From Chrysochromulina tobinii (lineage: Eukaryota > Haptophyta > Prymnesiales > Chrysochromulinaceae): a stretch of DNA of 33,946 nucleotides. The translations under genes were made by a program, and so were the position numbers. The DNA is taken from contig JWZX01003302.1 of the NCBI GenBank assembly GCA_001275005.1, forward strand, positions 1 to 33,946, read 5' to 3'. The notes beneath the pieces were generated by a model. That model was not told where the DNA came from, searched no databases, and worked only from the letters and a program-made list of their open reading frames with translations. Below are positions 19,909 to 27,460 of this stretch, piece after piece; positions within the stretch are counted from its first letter, which is position 1; every line of letters starts with the position of its first letter.

Positions 19909-21030
19909 ATGGGAGGGGACTTAGACGAGTGGATCGCGCTCGTGCGCAAGTGCGAGCTGATCCCAGAGCGCGACCTGAAGCACCTGTGCGAGTACGTGCA
20001 GGAGATTATGCTCGAGGAGAGCACAGTGCAGCCAGTACAATCGCCGGTCACTATCTGTGGAGACATTCATGGGCAGGTGCATGCCTGCGCAGCCTTGCCT
20101 GCTGAAGGGAGCTCGATAGCGCCTGCCTGCTGCTGCAGACCGTATCGGGTCAGCCTGCTGACTCACCTGCGCGCCCTTGCCATCGATTCCCTGCTGCAGT
20201 TCCACGACTTGCTCGAGCTGTTCCGCAACGGAGGCGAGTGCCCTTACACGAGCTATATTTTCATGGTGCGCCCCCGTGCCTCGACGTTCGCAGCTGCGCC
20301 CGCTGCTGGCCTCAGTGTGCTGACAAGCGTCCGGCGCTCCTCTCTACAGGGCGACTTCGTCGATCGTGGCCACAACAGCGTCGAGACGATGACCATGCTG
20401 CTGCTGCTCAAGGCGCGGTATCCGCACCGCATCACGCTGCTGCGCGGCAACCACGAATCGCGGCAGATCACGCAGGTCTACGGTTTCTACGACGAGTGCC
20501 AGCGAAAATACGGCAACGCCAACCCATGGAAGTACGTGACTGAGCTCTTCGACTGGTGCCCGCTCGCGGCGCTCGTCGACGGGTCGGTGTTGTGCGTGCA
20601 CGGCGGGCTGTCGCCAGACGTGCGCACGATCGACCAGATGCGCATGATCGATCGCAAGATGGAGATCCCGCACGAGGGCGCCTTCTGCGACCTGATGTGG
20701 TCCGACCCGGACGACATCGAGACTTGGGCAGTCTCACCGCGCGGCGCCGGATGGCTCTTCGGTGCGCAGGTGACGTCCGAGTTCAACGCCCTGAATGGGC
20801 TTGAGCTCATCTGCCGCGCGCACCAGCTGGTGCAGGAGGGGTACAAGTACATGTTCTCCGAGGGCCTCGTCACCGTCTGGTCCGCGCCCAACTACTGCTA
20901 CCGCTGCGGCAACGTGGCGGCCATCCTGCAGCTGGACGACACGCTGCAGCGCAACTTCAAAATCTTCCGCGAGGTCGACACGCCCGAGCCCTCGAGCGGC
21001 GCGCGCGGGAATCTGCCCTACTTCCTGTAG
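19909..21030 (+). CDS. PPP6C: Serine/threonine protein phosphatase 6 catalytic subunit (PP6), two in-frame introns
   Basis: PP2A-like metallophosphatase. Metal and catalytic motifs are intact: [32 protein letters not shown] and [30 protein letters not shown] and the C-terminal PYFL identify PP6 rather than PP2A or PP4. The frame is open from 19909 to 21030 (373 codons), but two segments interrupt universally contiguous motifs and carry GT-AG borders. They are 20077-20199 (123 nt, between GDIHGQ and FHDLLELF) and 20266-20349 (84 nt, between YIFM and GDFVDRG). Removing both gives 304 aa, matching the family length of about 305. Both introns are multiples of three and free of stop codons, so unspliced mRNA would still encode a full-length, disrupted protein. 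Role by family: cell-cycle, DNA-damage and trafficking control with SAPS-type subunits. Confidence 0.93.
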   Translation: MGGDLDEWIALVRKCELIPERDLKHLCEYVQEIMLEESTVQPVQSPVTICGDIHGQVHACAALPAEGSSIAPACCCRPYRVSLLTHLRALAIDSLLQFHDLLELFRNGGECPYTSYIFMVRPRASTFAAAPAAGLSVLTSVRRSSLQGDFVDRGHNSVETMTMLLLLKARYPHRITLLRGNHESRQITQVYGFYDECQRKYGNANPWKYVTELFDWCPLAALVDGSVLCVHGGLSPDVRTIDQMRMIDRKMEIPHEGAFCDLMWSDPDDIETWAVSPRGAGWLFGAQVTSEFNALNGLELICRAHQLVQEGYKYMFSEGLVTVWSAPNYCYRCGNVAAILQLDDTLQRNFKIFREVDTPEPSSGARGNLPYFL

Positions 21031-21359
21031 CTGCCGCCGCTCCTTATGCCGCCGCGTCTACACACGTGCTGTGCACGTGTCAACTCGCGCGCCCGCGCGG
21101 CGTCCGCGCGACGCGAGAGCGCGCGCGCGCGCGCGCCGGGTCCCGCCCGGCGGTGATCCGACACCTACAGACCCAGTATGAGTTTAATACGCCTTTCGCA
21201 GAGAGTCAGGTGCTGGCTGCTGCGTGGAGCGTGCTGTATTTTTTGTGTTTTTTGAAGATCGCGAATCAGCGGCGAACACGTGTGGGGAAAAAGATTCTGA
21301 TCGGCGCTCGATCAACTCTTGCAACAGGAGCATCGAGCTCACATCTCACGCACTAACAA
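21031..21359. other. Intergenic, with a (GC)9 run
   Basis: It lies between PP6 and the plastid Rieske gene. A pure alternating GC run at 21119-21136 sits in a GC-rich block with Z-DNA potential. The right part is more AT-rich and probably holds the Rieske promoter/5' UTR. Confidence 0.5.
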
Positions 21360-21998
21360 ATGCTGCGCATCACCATTGCCGCTCTTGTCGCGTCCGCCAA
21401 TGCCTTCTCCGTGGCGCCCATTCGCGCGGCGAGCCCGGCGAAGGCGTCGCCAATCACGATGGCTGCCGCTGAGGGCGAGCTGGTCCCCGACATGCAGCGC
21501 CGCACCATCATGAACCTCGTGCTCCTGGGTGGTGCGGGTGTCCCGGTGTTGTGGCTCGCTGGCGGCTTCGTGTACTTCTTCATCCCGCCCTCGGCGGGCG
21601 GCGGCGGCGGTGGCCTCACGGCCAAGGACGCGCTTGGCGACGACGTGAAGACCGCTGTGTGGGCGAAGGCGCACCCCTTCCCCGAGCGCTCGCTCGTGCA
21701 GGGCCTTAAGGGCGATGCGCACTACCTGATCGTGAAGCAGGACGGCTCGCTTGAGAACTTCGCGCTCAACGCCGTGTGCACCCACCTGGGCTGCGTCGTG
21801 CCGTGGAACCGCGCGCAGAACAAGTACATGTGCCCGTGCCACGGCTCGCAGTACGACCCCACGGGCAAGGTGATCCGTGGCCCGGCGCCGCTCTCGCTCG
21901 CTCTCGCGCACGTCGACGACGTCGAGGGCAACGTGGTGCTCTCGCCGTGGACCGAGACGGACTTCCGCACCAACACTGCGCCGTGGTGGAAGTCGTAA
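21360..21998 (+). CDS. petC: Plastid cytochrome b6f Rieske iron-sulfur protein
   Basis: Nuclear-encoded 2Fe-2S subunit that passes electrons from plastoquinol to cytochrome f. It is 212 aa, full length. The first 16-18 residues ([17 protein letters not shown]) form a signal peptide whose predicted cleavage precedes Phe (ASANA/F). This is the conserved motif of bipartite leaders in red-derived secondary plastids. A transit-like stretch follows to about residue 35. One transmembrane anchor lies at about 50-75 ([20 protein letters not shown]), followed by a Gly-rich hinge. Rieske ligands are in CTHLGC and CPCHGS, with the cluster-stabilising disulfide cysteines present. ATG 21360 is the obvious start. 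Single exon. Confidence 0.97.
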   Translation: MLRITIAALVASANAFSVAPIRAASPAKASPITMAAAEGELVPDMQRRTIMNLVLLGGAGVPVLWLAGGFVYFFIPPSAGGGGGGLTAKDALGDDVKTAVWAKAHPFPERSLVQGLKGDAHYLIVKQDGSLENFALNAVCTHLGCVVPWNRAQNKYMCPCHGSQYDPTGKVIRGPAPLSLALAHVDDVEGNVVLSPWTETDFRTNTAPWWKS

Positions 21999-22521
21999 GT
22001 CCTTCGTCCAGCGACCCACGCCGAACCTGGTGAGCACGAGTAGGTTCCAGGCCCCCGTGGCTAGGGGAGCCTTTGCCTTCCAGTCTCGATGACGGGCGAC
22101 AGCAGGGGACGAGGGCAGGGTGCATGCTACGGGAGGTGACCCCCCGCTTCGCGAGATAACAACGCAAGGGGCCGTGAGCCAGGACACGGGGGCGCGCTAA
22201 TGATAATGTGTGAGAGGCTGACATGTCGCTGTGACGGCTGACGCAGACGCCAGAGACCCACGCACGCCACGACGTCGCACATTGAGACCCAGTCGGAAAA
22301 CTGTTGTCTACGTTTGTGTTCAGTGGGGTTGCAAGATCTTTCAGCAGATAAATTAGCGCGCGCGCACCGTCGCGTAGACGGAGGGGTTGCCCACACCCGC
22401 AGCGCCAATTCGCGCCCTGATGGGCACCCACTTTTGTGTTATAGAATGTGCGGAAGCTCAAGGACGCGAGCGGTCATCGCGGACGGGACGCAAAGTCTGC
22501 GACCCCGGGTAAAACTCAGAA
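21999..22521. other. Intergenic spacer
   Basis: 3' flank of the Rieske gene and 5' flank of the glycosylase-like gene. No coding frame or RNA gene with supporting features is visible. Confidence 0.5.
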
Positions 22522-23710
22522 ATGCGCCATCAGGTTCAGATGGCAGTCCATTCACTTGCCATTTGCTCTAGCCTGTTGGCCATTCGCGAGCCCCAATGGC
22601 GCACCCAAAGCGCCGCACACGCCGATCGCATGCGCTCGCTACTCTCGCCCGGCTTCATCGACGAAGCAGAAACACGAAGGCGTGGCATCCACGCCGCCAC
22701 GCCCTTGGACGGCTGGCGAGCACTCGACCCGGAACATCCTGTGTACAATTTCCTGCTCGAGTACTACGCCCTCAAGGGCGCCAAGAGCATGCGGCGCCTT
22801 GGTCGCTGGTCTCCTGCGCTGAGCCATGGAGGCGTGCTGCTCGAGGGCGCTGGACAGACGGAGTTTGAGAACGGCTGCCTCTCGCCTCGCGGCGCCACCC
22901 TTGTGCCTGAAGGCGTCGTGTACGACGCGCGCGAATTCAAGCGCACGGCCACCCGCGAGCAGTGCGCGGCCTTCCTGTGGTATCGGGACGTGTTGGCGGC
23001 CACTAGCGAGGCGACGCCAACCTTGCACTGCTATGGCCTCCACGAGTGGGCGATGCAGTACTGGCCCGAGGGCTCTGCGCCGCCGCCGAGTGCCATATAC
23101 CAGTCGCATCTGCCGCTGCGGGTGAGCCGAGAGCAGATCAACGCTGCCGTCGAGCGCAGCGGCGTCTCATGCACACACGTGGATGCGCTTCGCTATTTTG
23201 CGCCTTCGGCCGCGCTGCTCAACAAGCACGGCGCACACCTCGTGCGTGCGCAGCAGCCGTTACTTGAGCAGCCCGCGTGCGTGCACGCGTCGATGGACCT
23301 GCTCAAGATGGCGCTCAAGCTCCACCCGTGGCTGCCGGCGGAGTTGGTCGGAGATTGCCTCGAGATTGCGATCGCGGCGCGCACGGCTCGATGTGAGCGC
23401 CTCGCCCTACGACCTGACGCGATATGACCTGGCGCCCGTGTGCATCGAGACCGAAACGGGCCGTCTTGAGTTCCGCCGAAGGCAGCTCGAGCTCATGGCG
23501 CGTGCACAGCCCGTGCGCGCACGGCTGCTGCTGGCGTATGACGCCTTCCTCGACGCAGGCTTCCCGGCGGAGGTTGTGGAGGCGGCCCTCGCAACACCGA
23601 ACGCGGTGCACGTAGCGACGGCGACGCCCGGCGGACCCGCGTGGCGGTGGAGCGATTTGGACGCGAGAGCGCACACGAGTCATATCACGAATGAACTTGG
23701 GTCAGAGTAA
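22522..23710 (+). CDS. Conserved protein of the family labelled 3-methyladenine DNA glycosylase, one frame break
   Basis: Soluble protein of about 395 aa. Many segments match a family shared by bacteria and plants that databases often name 3-methyladenine DNA glycosylase: HPVYNFLLEYYALKGAKSM, RRLGRWSPALSHGGVLLEG, LHCYGLHEWAMQYW, SCTHVDALRYFAP, EQPACVHASMDLLKMALKLH, SASPYDL and PVCIETETGRLEF. I do not see helix-hairpin-helix or AAG-type catalytic motifs, so the label should be treated as unproven. The frame changes once: after the codon ending at 23385 one extra base (23386, in ACGGCTC) must be skipped to continue into LDVSASPYDL. Because both sides are highly conserved, this is probably a recent mutation or sequence error. 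ATG 22522 is the first Met in frame; internal Mets at residues 7 and 37 are alternatives. No clear targeting leader. Confidence 0.78.
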
Positions 23711-24195
23711 CATTATACTTCCTGCCAGGTAAGCAAGCATGAAGCAAGCTAATTAAAGTCGAAACCACTTGTTGCAGCTAGCGCATAGCTTCTTGCGCGG
23801 TACTTCCGGCCATGATCGCGTAATCGGCTTGCCGTTGCTCGTGCTTGCTGCTTCGCCGTGCTTTTGCTTCAAAAAGGTCAGTTGAATCGACACTCTGCGG
23901 GCGCTGCGGGCGCTGCGGGCGTGCGGGGTGGGGTACACCGGTGACTTGTTTGGCTTGCAAGCACACCATCGGGGATGGGATCTGATGTCCGATGTAGCTT
24001 TCTTAGTAGCGGAAGTACCGGGAATCGGGGAAAAGTAAGAACCAACCCGGGGAATCTGTCTCGGTTTTCTCGCAAGCCAGCTCTGCCCTCTAGGGCGATC
24101 GCTCCTTGAGCTTGCGCCCAGGCCCCTGCGCCGGCAACTCGCTGCCTGGCGAGCGCCCCGCAAGCGCGTCAGCGTGCTCGAGCCAGCTCGCGACA
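23711..24195. other. Intergenic spacer with a short GC repeat
   Basis: A 9-base unit (CTGCGGGCG) is repeated three times near 23897-23922. A minus-strand open frame (23753-24196) has no family features and low-quality composition. The PAS-gene ORF is open upstream of its ATG but has only a TTG as a longer start. Confidence 0.45.
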
Positions 24196-25859
24196 ATGGC
24201 CGCGCAGCAATGGAAATGCCCTCCGCTTGACGGATGGGGTGTGCACCCTAGCGGCGAGGAGAGCAGCTTGATGGATGCCTCAGAGCCACCCAGCAGCAGC
24301 TCGTGCGACGGTACGTCGCGCAAACGGCAGGGAGACGAGCTTCTCGAGCAGCGATCGGATGGATCTCGCGCGAAGCACAACGACGACTGCTACCAGTCCT
24401 TCCCCACCTATCAGAACCTTAGCGCAGTGCAACGCGCGATCATAGCACGCATCATTGGAATGCTGGACACAACGCAGGACAGCGTCGTGATCAGCAACCC
24501 GCAGCAGCCGTGCTCGCCCATCGTCTACGTTACCAACGCGTGGCAGGATATGTGCGGGTACAGGATGAGCGAGGCTATTGGGCAGAACCCTCGTTGTACG
24601 CAGGGCGAGCATTCGGATAAGGACACTATTCGAGGCATGGGGGTTGCGCTGAGCAATCAGCAGGCGTGCCGCGTTCGCCTGATCAACTATCGTGGCGGCG
24701 CCAATCACGAGCCCTTCTGGAACTGCCTCTCGGTGCGCCCAATGCCCTTGTGCCCCCGCCGCCGCGTTGTCGCGGGCACACGATGTCAAGACGAAAATGG
24801 GTGTTGACGTCATCATGGGTGTAGACGTCATCATGGGCGTAGACGCCTCTTGGTCCCGGCCTCTTGTTCAGGACCTGCGCTGATCCTCCCTCCCGCTCCC
24901 CCCTCCCCAACGTCCAGGTACAACCCATCTTCTTCAAGGGCGAGCTAGTGCTCTTTGCGGCGCGTTTGCAGGACTATTCCCATCGCTTGACGCGCCTCGT
25001 CTCCCTCAAGCCGGCGCAATTCTGCAAGAGCGGCAGCTGCTTCCAGTATCGCGTGCGGCTGGGGAACCTGCGCAGTGCGCGCAGCCTGTCGCAGGCGCGT
25101 ATCGTCGATGTGACGGCACGCGACCTAGACAATGCCTCCGTCGGAATCTACGCCAGCGACACCGAGGAGATAGACGTCGCGGTGGGGGTTGGCGCGCCAG
25201 GGGGGGGCGTGCCTCCTCGGCACGTCAAACGGCTGGGCTTCGGCGGGCTGCAGCTCGAGCCCGAGTATCTGCTCGACCGGCTCCGGCACGAGTGCAACGA
25301 TCTCGGCTTTCCCGCCATCACGCAGGACGTCGAGGTCGCTGGCACAGAGGTCATGCGAATGGAGATCCGCGGTCCCGCGGTCTTCGGCGCTGCAGCGGGC
25401 GGCAGCTCAGCGGATGCGGGCGCTCCGTTGGGGGCGGCAGGCGCGGGCGGTATCAGCGGTATCAGCGGTATCAGCGGTGCGGCTGGTATGCGCGCCGTCG
25501 TGCACGTGATGCCTGAGGATGACGAGGGCACATACGCCATTAGCCTCATGCGGCTGCAGGGCGACACATTCGAGTTCCACAGCCTGTATCGCAAGCTTAG
25601 GGAGCGGCTCGGTGACGTGACGCAGATGCCGCCCGTGCCGCCGCTACGTGTGTCTGCTTCTGCGGCGGCTGGCCGCGGCGCGAGCGCAAGCTGCAGCGCG
25701 GCGGCGGGCCTGCCTTCCGAGATGCCGCCTGACGGCGCTCTCGCCGCAGCGCCCACAGGCGATTTGCTGATGAGCAGCAGCAGCAGCGGCAGTGGAGGCG
25801 GCATTTGCTCTGGAAGCTGCGGCAGCAGCATTTGCGGCGGCGATGTAAGCCCATGCTAA
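24196..25859 (+). CDS. PAS/LOV-like sensor with KA1/CIPK-C-like tail, one intron
   Basis: Predicted 492-aa signalling protein. Exon 1 (24196-24732) and exon 2 (24918-25859) join at a phase-0 GT-AG intron (donor GTGCGC), restoring FWNCLS/VQPIFFKGELVLFAARLQDYS, the end of a LOV-type PAS fold. The PAS starts around residue 85 (QDSVVISNPQQPCSPIVYVT, MCGYRMSEAIG). The flavin-adduct motif GRNCRFLQG of true LOV domains reads GQNPRCTQG here: the photoactive Cys position is Pro and a Cys sits two residues later. Residues about 280-412 (LEPEYLLDRLRHECNDLGF; ISLMRLQGDTFEFHSLYRKL) resemble the KA1 fold, especially the GDTLEFHKFYK region of plant CIPKs, split by a Gly/Ala-rich insert with three GIS repeats. 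There is no kinase domain. The C-terminus is Ser/Ala/Gly/Cys-rich. PAS call firm; KA1-like call moderate. Confidence 0.75.
24797..24845. repeat. 18-bp tandem repeat inside the PAS-gene intron
   Basis: About 2.7 copies of an 18-bp unit containing GACGTCATCATGGG lie within the intron 24733-24917. The first copy forms the palindrome TGACGTCA (24805-24812), the CRE/bZIP consensus. Confidence 0.8.
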
Positions 25860-27240
25860 GAGACCGCATAAGACCTCTCGGCGCGCGCTGCTGTCGTCTC
25901 GCGTGGCGTCTACCTGGAGTTTCGATTCGGGCACAAGGGCAGTGCGGATGTGATGTGACAGCGTACGGCGCCATTAACCAGCCGGCCGCAACTATAGAAT
26001 AACTCCCCTGCGGGCTACCTGCGGCCTGAGCAAAGCATTGGGGCAGATGCGAGGCGGCGCGCCCCTCTTTGGGGCAGATCCATGTTTTCCATCATTTGAG
26101 TGGCAGCGCCGGCGTATCTCGTACGGCGGTCGCGGGATGCATATCGGAGTGTGCGGGTGTGATAGACATACCATAAATGGTAAAATTAGTGCCGTGCTGA
26201 TGTGGCCCTTGTCGAGCTGCACACATCCCCGGATCAGATCGCCTGATCGCCGTCAGGATCCGAATTTGATGCCAGGTCTCACTGAGAACACCGGTCAGAT
26301 CACGGTCACGCGGTGACACGTCGGCACGTCCCGGGGCTCCCGCTGGCCGGCCGCGCGCGAGCGGTCAGTGGAGCGGGGCGGCCGGGTCCGACCGCGACAT
26401 CATCCGGGTCCGACCGGACGGCGACCGGACCGACCGGCGACCGACGCTCGACCTCGAGTTCGCTCGAGCCTCGAGGGTCGAGGCTCCACTGGGGACCGCG
26501 GCGCGATATCCGCGGCGTTATCCGATACATTCGAACCGCGAACCGAGCGGTCAGCGGAGCCACGACTCGACCGTAAGTACAACCACGCGGGTGCAAGCAA
26601 TAAACCTCCTAGTAGGCCTGCCGCAACCCGCGCGAACCAGCACGGGGCTCAGCCTACTTTCATCAAGCACTCAGGAAGGCTCAACCCTCAAGCCGCGCGC
26701 GGGCGTCAAGGGTTTTAAACTTTTTAAGCGCCAAGATCCCTCATCCCATAAAGATCGCATATCGTAAGCGGTACGGCGGCGAAAGCGAAGGGCTTTAAGA
26801 CGGGCGGTCCTGGTCGCTGGTGCGCGTCATGGCGTGCGGCGTGCCGGGTGCGGCCGGTGTGCGCTGTGGCGGACGGTCGGAAAGCGTCGTCGTTCGAAAA
26901 TATTTATATTTAACGCTTTAGGGGGCGGGCGCGTAGCTTCGCCAAGCGCAGCTCGGCCCAGAGGCACGCCGAGGCACCAGGAGCAGGACGGTCACCTTCG
27001 GTCACGCAGGGAAGACGCCCGCATCCGGTCCCAGGGGCGTGCCACGCGGCAGCGACGGCCGACGCGGCACGCGCGAGCGGTGGGCGCATCGGAAGACGTA
27101 ACGGCGCGGCCAAGGGCGAATGGACGGCGCGGCCCACTCCACTCCACGGCGCGCTCAGGACGGCGCGTGTGCGGCGGGCGCTCAGGACGGCGCGGCCCAC
27201 TCCACTCCACGGCAGCCCACTACCACAGCATGGCTCTACC
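25860..27240. other. Repeat-rich non-coding region
   Basis: No gene is recognised. Around 26380-26450 there are repeated GGTCCGACCG/GACCGG-type motifs, and GAGCGGTCAG-GGAGC occurs at about 26361 and 26545. A CTCGAG-rich inverted-repeat patch lies at about 26449-26490. An exact 29-base direct repeat lies at 27122-27150 and 27185-27213 (offset 63), and GCGCTCAGGACGGCGCG is also duplicated nearby. AT-rich islands (about 26715-26765, 26895-26925) interrupt the GC-rich sequence. The region leads directly into the 22-bp array. Confidence 0.5.
27122..27213. repeat. 29-bp exact direct repeat, 63 bp apart
   Basis: The segment GGACGGCGCGGCCCACTCCA and the following nine bases occur identically at 27122 and 27185, part of a local segmental duplication just left of the 22-bp array. 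Confidence 0.85.
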
Positions 27241-27460
27241 GAGCGAGATCTATGAGCTCACCGAGCGAGATCTATGAGCTCACCGAGCGAGATCTATGAG
27301 CTCACCGAGCGAGATCTATGAGCTCACCGCACGAGATCTATGAGCTCACCGAGCGAGATCTATGAGCTCACCGCACGAGATCTATGAGCTCACCGAGCGA
27401 GATCTATGAGCTCACCGAGCGAGATCTATGAGCTCACCGAGCGAGATCTATGAGCTCGGG
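27241..27460. repeat. Ten-copy 22-bp tandem array
   Basis: The core GAGATCTATGAGCTC recurs at 27245, 27267, 27289, 27311, 27333, 27355, 27377, 27399, 27421 and 27443, an exact 22-bp period. Units are identical except copies 5 and 7, where CAC replaces GAG before the core. Each unit contains the palindromes AGATCT and GAGCTC. The right end overlaps the last codons and the stop of the minus-strand Cys/His protein gene. Confidence 0.95.

Noticed and set aside
23753-24196. 147-codon minus-strand open frame
   Set aside because: No recognisable motifs, basic low-information composition, and it overlaps the promoter side of the PAS gene.
25148-25831. 227-codon minus-strand open frame
   Set aside because: Shadow of the PAS-gene second exon, rich in Pro/Ser/Leu from codon complementarity.
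27241-27460. CRISPR-like array
   Set aside because: Units are directly adjacent with no variable spacers, so this is an ordinary tandem repeat in a eukaryotic genome.
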